A stretch of DNA of 64,000 nt from Chania multitudinisentens RB-25 (GTDB taxonomy: Bacteria; Pseudomonadota; Gammaproteobacteria; Enterobacterales; Enterobacteriaceae), in NCBI RefSeq assembly GCF_000520015.2, contig NZ_CP007044.2:5022001-5086000 (forward strand). Direction: 5' to 3'. The notes under the pieces were generated by a model. The model made no database searches and had not been told where the DNA came from. It saw only the letters and a list, made by a program, of their open reading frames with translations. The number at the start of each line of letters is the position of its first letter. Positions within the stretch are counted from its first letter, which is position 1. This document shows positions 38,767 through 47,586 of this stretch, piece after piece. The position numbers and the translations under genes were made by a program.

Positions 38767-41394
38767 TCACAGCTTCGAAACCACCCAGGCTTCAACGCTG
38801 TCTAACGCGCCAGGCAAAGCATTGACATCGCTTCCCCCGGCCTGCGCCATATCCGGGCGGCCACCGCCTTTGCCGCCAACCTGCTGCGCAATGTGGCCAA
38901 TCAGTTCCCCTGCTTTCACCCGGTCGGTCAGGTCTTTCGTCACCCCAACAATCAGGCTGACTTTTCCTTCTTCTGCCGTAGCCAGAACAATGATCGCAGA
39001 ACCTAGCTGATTTTTAAGATCATCAACCATAGTACGCAATATTTTAGGCTCCACGTTATCCAACTGGCTGACCAACAGTTTAGTCCCTTTTACTGGCTTC
39101 GCCTTACTCGATAAAGAAGCACTTTCCAGCGCAGCCTGTTGATCCTTCAACTGTTGCAGCTCTTTTTCTAACGCACGGGTACGATCGAGCACCGCACGCA
39201 CTTTATCCGCCAGGTTATTGCTGTCACCCTTCACCAAATGGGCGACGTCCTGTAACAGATCGCTTTGCTGATGCAGCGTAGCAATGGCCTTTTCGCCGGT
39301 AACGGCTTCGATGCGACGAATACCGGCAGCAGTACCCGATTCACTCTGAATACGGAACAGGCCAATATCCCCGGTACGATTGGCGTGAGTACCACCGCAT
39401 AACTCGGTAGAAAAATCCCCCATAGTCAGCACACGCACGTGATCGTCGTATTTTTCGCCAAACAGCGCCATCGCACCTTTTCTTTTGGCTGCCTCCAACG
39501 CCATAACGTCAGTTTCCACCACCAGGTTACGGCGAACCTGCTGATTTACCAAATCCTCTACCACACGAATTTGTTCCGGCTTCATCGCTTCAGAATGAGA
39601 AAAATCGAAACGCAGATACTTGTCATTCACTAATGACCCCTTCTGCGTAACATGATCGCCCAAAGTTTGACGCAGTGCCGCATGCAACAGGTGGGTTGCC
39701 GAGTGGTTCAAACGAATACGATTACGGCGTGCGCTGTCAATCACAGCGTCAACCGAATCATTCAGTTTCAAAATACCTGAAACCAACGTGCCTTGATGAC
39801 CAATCGCCTGACCATATTTTTGCGCATCATTGACCACAAACTCTATGCCAGTTGCTTTCAGCACGCCTTTATCACCAACCTGGCCGCCCGATTCTGCATA
39901 GAATGGGGTTTCATCCAGTACCACCACGGCCTCTTCACCCGCATAAATCGCTTCCACTGGCTGGCCATCACGGAACAATGCGGTCACTTTCGCCGGCTGT
40001 TCGTCACGATCATAACCATTGAATTGGCTGGCACTTTCAACACGGATCATATTGTTGTAATCAGCACCAAAACCACTCGATTCACGTGCCCGGCGGCGCT
40101 GCGCTTCCATTGCCTGCTCAAAACCCGCTTCATCAACCTTCAAGCCACGCTCACGGCAAACATCAGCGGTCAGATCAACCGGGAAACCGTAAGTATCGTA
40201 CAGGCGGAATGCTGTTTCACCAGCCAGGGTATCACCCTGCAATTTGGCCAACTCATCATCCAATAACGCCAAACCGCGTTCCAACGTGCGAGCAAATTGC
40301 TCCTCTTCGGTTTTCAATACCTGTTCAACCAGCGCCTGCTGGCGCTTCAGCTCATCGGCAGCCGAGCCCATTACAGCAATCAACGGGGCAACCAGCTTGT
40401 AGAAGAAAGTGTCTTTCGCACCTAATAGATTGCCATGGCGGATCGCACGGCGAATGATACGGCGCAGCACGTAACCCCGATTTTCGTTTGATGGAGTAAC
40501 CCCATCAGAAATCAGGAATGCGCACGAACGAATATGGTCAGCGATAACACGCAACGATTTATTATTCAGATCCGTTGTACCAATCACGTTAGCAACGGCA
40601 CTAATCAAGGTGCTGAACAGATCGATTTCGTAGTTGGAATTCACATGCTGAAGAACCGCGGCAACACGTTCCAGCCCCATGCCAGTATCTACCGAAGGTT
40701 TCGGCAGTGGCTGCATAGTACCGTCGGATTGGCGATTGAACTGCATGAATACAATATTCCAGATCTCAATATAGCGATCGCCGTCTTCTTCCGGGCTGCC
40801 TGGTGGGCCACCCCAGATATGATCTCCATGATCGTAGAAAATCTCGGTACATGGGCCACATGGGCCAGTATCGCCCATCTGCCAGAAGTTATCGGAAGCA
40901 AAGGCTGCACCTTTATTGTCGCCGATACGAATAATGCGCTCAGCAGGAACACCTATCTGTTGCTGCCAAATGTTGAAGGCTTCGTCATCGGTCTCATACA
41001 CGGTAACCCACAGCTTCTCTTTTGGCAGGTTGAACCAGTTTTCACCCGTCAGTAATTCCCAGGCATAACCAATCGCGTCGTGTTTAAAATAATCACCGAA
41101 ACTGAAGTTACCCAACATTTCAAAGAACGTGTGGTGACGTGCGGTATAACCAACGTTTTCCAAATCGTTATGTTTCCCACCCGCGCGTACACAACGTTGC
41201 GAAGTGGTAGCACGTGAATAGGCTCGCTTGTCCAGCCCCAGGAAAACATCTTTAAATTGGTTCATACCCGCATTGGTAAACAACAATGTCGGGTCATTAT
41301 CAGGTACCAGAGAGCTGCTTGAGACAATCTGGTGACCTTTGCTGTGGAAGAAATCGAGAAACGCTTGACGGATCTCAGCGGTGCTCTTGCTCAT
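38767..41394 (-). CDS. alaS: Alanyl-tRNA synthetase
   Basis: The 875-residue class IIc synthetase charges tRNA-Ala recognised by its G3-U70 pair. The aminoacylation domain has FLDFFHSKGHQIV, GMNQFKDVFLG and TARHHTFFEMLGNFSFGDYF; the editing domain carries HxxxH in RLNHSATHLLHAAL and the zinc motif CGGTHANRTGD; the C-terminal oligomerisation domain ends VGGKGGGRPDMAQAGG. I chose the ATG at 41394 (MSKSTAEIRQAF, AGGA spaced five bases) matching E. coli; an upstream open extension is not coding. Confidence 0.97.
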   Translation of the reverse strand: MSKSTAEIRQAFLDFFHSKGHQIVSSSSLVPDNDPTLLFTNAGMNQFKDVFLGLDKRAYSRATTSQRCVRAGGKHNDLENVGYTARHHTFFEMLGNFSFGDYFKHDAIGYAWELLTGENWFNLPKEKLWVTVYETDDEAFNIWQQQIGVPAERIIRIGDNKGAAFASDNFWQMGDTGPCGPCTEIFYDHGDHIWGGPPGSPEEDGDRYIEIWNIVFMQFNRQSDGTMQPLPKPSVDTGMGLERVAAVLQHVNSNYEIDLFSTLISAVANVIGTTDLNNKSLRVIADHIRSCAFLISDGVTPSNENRGYVLRRIIRRAIRHGNLLGAKDTFFYKLVAPLIAVMGSAADELKRQQALVEQVLKTEEEQFARTLERGLALLDDELAKLQGDTLAGETAFRLYDTYGFPVDLTADVCRERGLKVDEAGFEQAMEAQRRRARESSGFGADYNNMIRVESASQFNGYDRDEQPAKVTALFRDGQPVEAIYAGEEAVVVLDETPFYAESGGQVGDKGVLKATGIEFVVNDAQKYGQAIGHQGTLVSGILKLNDSVDAVIDSARRNRIRLNHSATHLLHAALRQTLGDHVTQKGSLVNDKYLRFDFSHSEAMKPEQIRVVEDLVNQQVRRNLVVETDVMALEAAKRKGAMALFGEKYDDHVRVLTMGDFSTELCGGTHANRTGDIGLFRIQSESGTAAGIRRIEAVTGEKAIATLHQQSDLLQDVAHLVKGDSNNLADKVRAVLDRTRALEKELQQLKDQQAALESASLSSKAKPVKGTKLLVSQLDNVEPKILRTMVDDLKNQLGSAIIVLATAEEGKVSLIVGVTKDLTDRVKAGELIGHIAQQVGGKGGGRPDMAQAGGSDVNALPGALDSVEAWVVSKL

Positions 41395-41527
41395 AATTTT
41401 CCTGGAAAGGCTAGAATAACGACACGTGAACAAGAGGCACGACATCCTGACGATATCATCTGGTTCACGAACTAAAAGTGGGGATAAGATAAATTTTCTT
41501 CAGAGGGAAGTAAAACCCCGTGTGCAC

Positions 41528-42064
41528 TCATTGCGCAAAATCACGGTAAATTGACTGAATTTCTTCTTGAAAAAAGCCACGATAGAGCAAATAACGCTGT
41601 ACTTTAGCTTTACCTTGCCATTCCTGCGGTAGCGGATCGCCAAATTTCCGCTGGGCAACCTGCTTAGCCTGTTCACACCAATCGATGTCACATGCGGCCA
41701 ATGCTGCCTGCACAATCTCTTTCTCCACGCCTTTTTGCAGCAGTTCAGAACGGATGCGTTGTGCGCCATAGCCCTTGCGGCTACGCCCGCTAATAAAACT
41801 ACTGGCAAAACGCCGATCGTCCAGCCAGCGATGCTGATAGCAATAGGCAATGACTTGTTCAATAAGCGCAGGATCAATGAGTTCTTCAGAGGGATTCGCA
41901 GGGAACATCGAACCTGACTTAGCATTCCCTATCAATGATGGCAGCACCGCAAGTTTACGGCGTAACTCTACTTCACTGTGGTCGCGTAAGGACAACAGCC
42001 GCATGGCCCGGCTTATCAAGGCATTCAATGCCTTACTATTTGGGCGGGGAATCACATCATTCAT
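41528..42064 (-). CDS. recX: RecA regulatory protein RecX
   Basis: The 178-residue RecX family protein binds along RecA filaments and blocks their extension. Three-helix repeats are visible (RAMRLLSLRDHSEVELRRKL, WLDDRRFASSFISGRSRKGYG, YLLYRGFFQEEIQSIYRD). Slightly longer than E. coli RecX (166). It follows recA by 61 bases, across a hairpin that probably limits read-through. Confidence 0.94.
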   Translation of the reverse strand: MNDVIPRPNSKALNALISRAMRLLSLRDHSEVELRRKLAVLPSLIGNAKSGSMFPANPSEELIDPALIEQVIAYCYQHRWLDDRRFASSFISGRSRKGYGAQRIRSELLQKGVEKEIVQAALAACDIDWCEQAKQVAQRKFGDPLPQEWQGKAKVQRYLLYRGFFQEEIQSIYRDFAQ

Positions 42065-42084
42065 ACGCTACAACCTTGACAATC

Positions 42085-42113
42085 AGCATGCGCACCACTT
42101 TGGTACGCATGCT
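42085..42113 (-). terminator. Hairpin between recA and recX
   Basis: AGCATGCG and ACCA pair with TGGT and CGCATGCT. No clear T run; in E. coli a partial terminator at this place allows some recX read-through. Confidence 0.7.
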
Positions 42114-42125
42114 TACCAGCAAAAA

Positions 42126-43190
42126 TCAGAATTCTTCGCTAGTTTCTGTTTCGTCATCATCTAAATCTTCAGCAATAGCGGCAACCAGTTCACCATTGCT
42201 GTGTAATAACAAATCACGCAATTTTTTATCCAACTCAGCAGCAACCGCTGGGTTCTCTTTCAAGAAGTTACAGGCATTAGCTTTACCTTGGCCGATCTTC
42301 TCACCATTGTAGCTGTACCATGCGCCCGCTTTTTCGATCATTTTGTGTTTAACACCCAGATCGACCAGTTCACCACGGCTGTTAATACCTTCTCCATACA
42401 GAATTTGGAACTCAGCCTGTTTGAATGGCGCTGCAATTTTGTTCTTCACCACTTTCACGCGGGTTTCGCTACCGATAACTTCGTCACCTTCTTTGATCGC
42501 ACCGATACGGCGGATATCCAAACGGACAGAAGCATAGAACTTCAAGGCGTTACCACCTGTCGTGGTTTCCGGGTTCCCAAACATCACCCCAATTTTCATA
42601 CGGATCTGGTTGATGAAGATCAGCAATGTATTGGCATTTTTCAGGTTACCGGCCAGTTTACGCATGGCCTGGCTCATCATGCGCGCTGCCAGCCCCATGT
42701 GTGAATCACCGATTTCACCTTCGATTTCCGCTTTTGGCGTCAACGCAGCCACGGAGTCAACGATGATCACATCAACCGCGCCTGAACGGGTCAAGGCATC
42801 ACAGATTTCCAGTGCCTGCTCTCCGGTATCTGGCTGCGAGCACAGCAGGTTGTCGATATCAACACCCAATTTCTTGGCATAGATAGGGTCCAACGCATGC
42901 TCGGCGTCAATAAACGCACAGGTTTTACCTTCACGCTGGGCGGAGGCGATAACCTGCAGGGTGAGAGTGGTTTTACCCGAAGATTCAGGACCATAAATCT
43001 CAACGATACGGCCCATTGGCAGGCCACCAGCCCCCAAGGCAATATCCAGTGACAGTGAGCCAGTGGAGATCGTTTCTACGTCCATGGAGCGGTCTTCACC
43101 CAAGCGCATGATGGAGCCTTTGCCGAACTGTTTTTCAATTTGGCCCAGTGCCGCAGCTAACGCCTTTTGCTTGTTCTCATCAATCGCCAT
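42126..43190 (-). CDS. recA: Recombinase RecA
   Basis: The 354-residue recombinase forms filaments on single-stranded DNA for strand exchange and LexA cleavage. Walker A GPESSGKT is at 67-74; L2 loop and FINQIRMKIGVMFGNPETTT follow; an acidic tail (AIAEDLDDDETETSEEF) ends it. Start at 43190 gives MAIDENKQKAL as in E. coli; a seven-codon upstream extension is rejected. SOS operator is 80-100 bases upstream. Confidence 0.98.
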   Translation of the reverse strand: MAIDENKQKALAAALGQIEKQFGKGSIMRLGEDRSMDVETISTGSLSLDIALGAGGLPMGRIVEIYGPESSGKTTLTLQVIASAQREGKTCAFIDAEHALDPIYAKKLGVDIDNLLCSQPDTGEQALEICDALTRSGAVDVIIVDSVAALTPKAEIEGEIGDSHMGLAARMMSQAMRKLAGNLKNANTLLIFINQIRMKIGVMFGNPETTTGGNALKFYASVRLDIRRIGAIKEGDEVIGSETRVKVVKNKIAAPFKQAEFQILYGEGINSRGELVDLGVKHKMIEKAGAWYSYNGEKIGQGKANACNFLKENPAVAAELDKKLRDLLLHSNGELVAAIAEDLDDDETETSEEF

Positions 43191-43270
43191 TTTTGCTCCT
43201 TCGTTTTGCAATGCCGGTATGACCCCACACTGCCGCTGAATGTATGTTGTGCAGGAAATGTCACTAATTA

Positions 43271-43290
43271 TACTGTATGGTCATACAGTA
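43271..43290 (-). promoter_or_regulatory. LexA (SOS) box of recA
   Basis: TACTGTATGGTCATACAGTA is an almost perfect LexA operator (CTGT-N8-ACAG with flanking TA), one or two bases different from the E. coli recA box. Confidence 0.95.
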
Positions 43291-43302
43291 TCAAGCCAAA
43301 TT

Positions 43303-43791
43303 TTACAAAAAATCGTCAAGTGCTGTTTGCAGCGCAAAAATTGTCGCTTGCAACCGCACGGCATCGCGATCGCCAGCAAATTGCATTTTGTACGCCTGTA
43401 CACGGCCAGCACGCTCGGCAAAACCAAACCAGACGGTTCCGACCGGTTTTTCTTCACTGCCGCCATCCGGGCCTGCAATACCGCTGACCGAAAGCGCCAG
43501 ATCGGCCTTGGCAGCATGCAGCGCACCAACAGCCATCTCGCACACCACGGCTTCACTCACCGCACCATGCGCTACCAAGGTCGCTTCCTTCACCCCCAAC
43601 AATTCGTGTTTTGCTACGTTGCTGTAAGTCACAAAACCACGATCAAAATAGGCTGAACTACCTGCAATATCAGTAATCGCTTTGGCAATGCCCCCACCGG
43701 TACAAGACTCTGCACAGGTGATCCACTGCCCATTGGCTTTCAGTTTTTGCCCGACAGAAATACTGAGTTTACGCAGAGTTATCTCACTCAT
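43303..43791 (-). CDS. pncC: Nicotinamide-nucleotide amidohydrolase PncC (CinA C-terminal family)
   Basis: The 162-residue enzyme deamidates NMN to nicotinate mononucleotide in pyridine salvage. Characteristic segments: AESCTGGGIAKAITDIAGSS, FVTYSNVAKHELLGV, SGIAGPDGGSEEKPVGTVWF and the GDRDAVR motif. I chose the ATG at 43791 (MSEITLRKL) because AAGGAG is spaced correctly; GTG two codons earlier is an alternative. Upstream of recA as in E. coli. Confidence 0.94.
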   Translation of the reverse strand: MSEITLRKLSISVGQKLKANGQWITCAESCTGGGIAKAITDIAGSSAYFDRGFVTYSNVAKHELLGVKEATLVAHGAVSEAVVCEMAVGALHAAKADLALSVSGIAGPDGGSEEKPVGTVWFGFAERAGRVQAYKMQFAGDRDAVRLQATIFALQTALDDFL

Positions 43792-44002
43792 AGGCACTCC
43801 TTAGTGAACCAGGGTATATGCGCCCGATAGTAACATTTATCAAGCCTCGTTAGCCGAGGTTATGCTGGGAAATGCGTGATGTTTCGCAGGTCATGCCATG
43901 TTAATTGCTCGTTCTTATCGCTGGGTTGTAGCAAGAAATACAAAGGGATTGAGTCATGGCAAACTCAATCCCCATATGCTCTTTACTTATGCTACTTGGC
44001 AA

Positions 44003-45079
44003 TTATTGCCCACGCCGCGCCCTGCCAACGGCTTCACCCAACTGCCATACCGCCATGGCATAGTGAACACTGTGGTTGTAGCGGGTAATTGTGTAGAAAT
44101 TGGGTAATCCGTACCAGTATTGATAGCGGTTGCCCATGTCCAAGCGCAGCAGGCTGACTTGCTGATGGCCCTCAAGTGAGCCTTGTGGCGTTAAACCCGC
44201 CGCAGATAAGGTCGTGATGGCGTAGCTGGTTTTGAACCCTGTCTCCAGCCCAGGAGCCTTGCCACTGGCAGGAATCGCCACTGTGCCCCCTTTGGTCCAG
44301 CCATGGGCCTTGAAATAGTTGGCGACGCTGCCAATAGCATCCACCGGGTCCCACAGGTTGATATGGTTGTCACCATTAAAATCAATGGCATAACTTTTAA
44401 ACGATGAGGGCATAAACTGGCCATACCCCATGGCCCCTGCATAAGAACCGCGCAATGACAGAGGATCATCACCTTCAGCACGCGCCATCAGCAGAAAGGT
44501 TTCCAGTTCACCAGTAAAAAACTCAGCACGACGCGGATATTCAAAAGCCAACGTAGCCAACGCATCGATAATGCGAGTTTTGCCCATCACCCGGCCCCAA
44601 CGGGTTTCCACCCCGATAATGCCAACAATAATTTCCGGCGGTACCCCATAAACCTGCCAGGCACGCTGTAGCGCTTCTTCATATTTATTCCAGAACACCA
44701 CACCGTTTTGCACATTCTCGGGGGTCAAAAACTTGCTGCGATAGCGAATCCAAGCACCATTAGGGGTTGTTGCTGGCCGGCCAGCCGGAGCCTGTTTATC
44801 CATCAGGCGTATCACCCAATCCAGCCGTTGTGCCTGTGCCAATACATCATGTAACTGCTGGCGCTCGAAACCATGCTCTTGCACCATGTTATTGATAAAA
44901 CGGGCCGTCGCCGGGTTATCGGCAAAATCGCCACTCAATGGATGAACTGCATGTTCCGGCTCAAGCAGAAAACCGCTCTGAACCAGGCTGCCCTGCGGGG
45001 GTTGCTCTATCGCAGCAGGTTCACTGCTACAGGCAACAAGTAACGGGAGCAACGGTAAGAAGGTAACCAGGTGGCGCAT
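44003..45079 (-). CDS. mltB: Membrane-bound lytic murein transglycosylase B
   Basis: The 358-residue outer-membrane lipoprotein cuts peptidoglycan strands. Signal peptide with lipobox LVAC (C17); catalytic glutamate E158 in IIGVETRWGRVMGK; further GH103 motifs ALATLAFEYPRR, GSYAGAMGYGQFMPSS and DLWDP-like NLWDPVDAIGSVANYF. Start at 45079 (MRHLVTFLPLLPLL); an eight-codon upstream extension is unsupported. Near pncC as in E. coli mltB-ygaD. Confidence 0.96.
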   Translation of the reverse strand: MRHLVTFLPLLPLLVACSSEPAAIEQPPQGSLVQSGFLLEPEHAVHPLSGDFADNPATARFINNMVQEHGFERQQLHDVLAQAQRLDWVIRLMDKQAPAGRPATTPNGAWIRYRSKFLTPENVQNGVVFWNKYEEALQRAWQVYGVPPEIIVGIIGVETRWGRVMGKTRIIDALATLAFEYPRRAEFFTGELETFLLMARAEGDDPLSLRGSYAGAMGYGQFMPSSFKSYAIDFNGDNHINLWDPVDAIGSVANYFKAHGWTKGGTVAIPASGKAPGLETGFKTSYAITTLSAAGLTPQGSLEGHQQVSLLRLDMGNRYQYWYGLPNFYTITRYNHSVHYAMAVWQLGEAVGRARRGQ

Positions 45080-45416
45080 CGGATATCCATATAACCAGAC
45101 CAAAAGAGTTGTTGCTATGTTAAGGCATTGTCTAGCGCGAACAAACAGGAATATGCGCCCGCACCCAGCAACTCGATAAACATAAAATACCCCAACGAAA
45201 AGTGAGGAGTCATATACACTTATAATGCTTACATCTCTACAAAAAATAACGGTTCAACCACAAAACCTCAGGGTGTCGTATTGATTGGGTTGTTTTGATG
45301 TCAATCCGCAATTGAAGTGTTGCATACCCTAAACAATGTGAGTTGCCGAAAAACCAGCACTGATGCCACTTGCAGTATGGCGAGCCTAGAGCCCAACAAC
45401 ACAGAGGTATAACGTT
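45080..45416. other. Intergenic stretch between divergent mltB and carbonic anhydrase genes
   Basis: AT-rich, no ORF or RNA recognised. It should contain both promoters. Nothing specific is seen. Confidence 0.6.
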
Positions 45417-46154
45417 ATGAGTAAACTCCCAGAAAAAGAACCCGCACGCCGAACTTTATTAAAGCGCACTGCCGCCCTTTCCGTTCTCGCCGTGACTGGC
45501 ATTGCAGGTTTTACCGCACCTTCCATCTCTTTTGCCGCCGCGATGACTAAAGAACAACGCGACAAAATGACGCCTGATGAAATTATCGAGAGCTTTAAAC
45601 AAGGCAACATGAGATTCCGTAAAGGGGAAATGCAGCAACACGACTATGTAGCTCAAAAACAAGCCAGCCAGCACGGGCAATTCCCAGCGGCGGTGATTTT
45701 AAGCTGTATCGATTCCCGTGCCCCAGCGGAGATCCTGCTGGATGTCGGGATTGGCGAAACCTTTAACTGCCGCATCGCCGGTAATATTCAAAATGACGAT
45801 ATCCTCGGCAGTATGGAATTCGCCTGCGCCGTCGCGGGTGCCAAAGTGGTACTGGTCATGGGGCATACTGCTTGCGGTGCGGTAAAAGGTGCCATTGACA
45901 ATGCCGAACTGGGTAACCTGACCGGGTTGCTCAACAAGATCAAACCGGCTATCGACAAAACCGTCTATGAAGGCGACCGCTCGGGTAAAAACGATAGTTT
46001 TGTGGATGCGGTAGCCAAAACCAACGTTGAAATGACGATTGCCAATATCCGTACCAACAGCCCGGTGCTGAAAAAACTGGAAGAGGACGGGAAAATAAAA
46101 ATCGTGGGTAGCATGTATAACCTGGATGGCGGAAAAGTGGATTTTCTTTCCTAA
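45417..46154 (+). CDS. Exported beta-class carbonic anhydrase
   Basis: The 245-residue protein interconverts CO2 and bicarbonate. The N terminus carries a twin-arginine-type signal (ARRTLLKR then a hydrophobic stretch, cleaving near SFA-A, residue 40), so the enzyme should fold in the cytoplasm and act in the periplasm. Zinc ligands C97 (LSCIDSRAPAE), H150 and C153 (GHTACGAVKG) and the D99-R101 dyad are present. Closest in design to periplasmic beta-CAs of other gamma-proteobacteria, not to cytoplasmic Can/CynT, which lack a signal peptide. It converges on zraR and stands alone. Confidence 0.9.
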   Translation: MSKLPEKEPARRTLLKRTAALSVLAVTGIAGFTAPSISFAAAMTKEQRDKMTPDEIIESFKQGNMRFRKGEMQQHDYVAQKQASQHGQFPAAVILSCIDSRAPAEILLDVGIGETFNCRIAGNIQNDDILGSMEFACAVAGAKVVLVMGHTACGAVKGAIDNAELGNLTGLLNKIKPAIDKTVYEGDRSGKNDSFVDAVAKTNVEMTIANIRTNSPVLKKLEEDGKIKIVGSMYNLDGGKVDFLS

Positions 46155-46236
46155 CCGACTCTCCTTACTATGAAATAGATGCAGCGACCAGCCCCCTTCA
46201 CGTCGCTGCCCCTTCATGCCCCCAACCCCACTTTTT

Positions 46237-47586
46237 TCAGGTGGTTTTTTGTAGCTTAGCCAGCAGGGTTTTCCGGGTAATGCCCAACTGTTTTGCCGCT
46301 TCCGTTTTATTGCCCCCGGTTTTTTCCAATGCCGCCAAGATGGCGTTTTTCTCCACCCACTCCAGGGGTTCGATCGGCTTCCCCACCTGGTTTTCAGGGC
46401 TTTCGTTAGCAAACTGGCTGATGCTCAACGGCAGCTCTTTCTCGCTGATAAAGTCACCGGTCAACAAAATAACGCTGCGTTCTACCGTGTTTTCCAACTC
46501 GCGCACGTTACCGGGCCAGTGATATTTCAGCAGCATATCCATGGCCTGTGGAGTAAACCCTCTCACTGACTTATGGTTACGCTCAGCAAATTTTTCCAGA
46601 AAGTGCATCGTCAACAGAGGAATATCTTCCCGACGAGCCCTCAGTGGCGGGCTTTCCACCGTCACCACGTTTAGACGATAGTAGAGATCCTGACGGAACC
46701 TGCCTGCTTCTACATCGGCCAGCAGATCGCGGTTGGTGGCGGCGATCAACCGCACATCGACAGACAGCGTCTGGTTGCTGCCAACCCGCTGAATTTCCCG
46801 TTCCTGAATCGCCCGCAGTAATTTCGCCTGCATCAGCGGTGATACTTCACCAATCTCATCCAAAAATAACGTCCCTTGATGTGCTTCCATAAAGCGCCCT
46901 TCCCGGCGCTTGTCTGCCCCGGTAAACGCCCCTTTCTCATGGCCGAACAATTCGGACTCCAATAATGACTCACTCAACGCCGCGCAGTTGATACTCACTA
47001 ATGGCCAATCCTTACGCAGGCTGTTGGCATGCACCGCCCGGGCGATCAGCTCTTTCCCCGTACCCGACTCACCACAGATCAGCACAGTAGCTTCCGAAGG
47101 GGCGATCATGGCGATCATCTCCATCAGGCGGCGCATGGGAACACTGCGCCCTAGCATATTCTGGTTATTCGCCACCAACTGCTGTTTGAGGGTTTTATTC
47201 TCGGTCTTGAGAGAGGTATGTTCCAACGCCCGTTCGATGGTGAGCTGCAAGATGTCGAAATCCAGCGGCTTGGTCAGGTAATCATAAGCACCGGACTTTA
47301 TCGCCTCTACCGCTGACTCAACGTTAGAATAGGCCGTCATAATCAGGATCGGGATTGCCGGGTTGTAGGCTTTGATCGCCTTGAGTGCCTCAATACCATC
47401 CAGTTCTGCCATGCGAACATCGGTCAGAATCAGGTCAAACGGAGTTTCCTTGGCCTGCTCCACCGCCGCCAGACCGTTATGCGCCAGGCTGACCTGATAC
47501 CCCCATCCGTTCATCAACGCCTGAATAATGGTGCAATGGCTCAGGTCATCATCCACCACCAAGATATGCACATTAGACGTCGCCAT
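46237..47586 (-). CDS. zraR: Sigma-54-dependent response regulator ZraR
   Basis: The 449-residue NtrC-type activator has a receiver domain (phosphoacceptor D56 in LTDVRMAELDG), an AAA+ domain with Walker A GESGTGKE at 171-178 and the sigma-54 contact motif GAFTGA at 218-223, and a Fis-type helix-turn-helix (NKTEAAKQLGITRKTLLAKL). Its first 14 bases overlap the 3' end of zraS, so the two are coupled. Binding sites are visible upstream of zraP, at 49412-49457. Confidence 0.93.
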   Translation of the reverse strand: MATSNVHILVVDDDLSHCTIIQALMNGWGYQVSLAHNGLAAVEQAKETPFDLILTDVRMAELDGIEALKAIKAYNPAIPILIMTAYSNVESAVEAIKSGAYDYLTKPLDFDILQLTIERALEHTSLKTENKTLKQQLVANNQNMLGRSVPMRRLMEMIAMIAPSEATVLICGESGTGKELIARAVHANSLRKDWPLVSINCAALSESLLESELFGHEKGAFTGADKRREGRFMEAHQGTLFLDEIGEVSPLMQAKLLRAIQEREIQRVGSNQTLSVDVRLIAATNRDLLADVEAGRFRQDLYYRLNVVTVESPPLRARREDIPLLTMHFLEKFAERNHKSVRGFTPQAMDMLLKYHWPGNVRELENTVERSVILLTGDFISEKELPLSISQFANESPENQVGKPIEPLEWVEKNAILAALEKTGGNKTEAAKQLGITRKTLLAKLQKTT

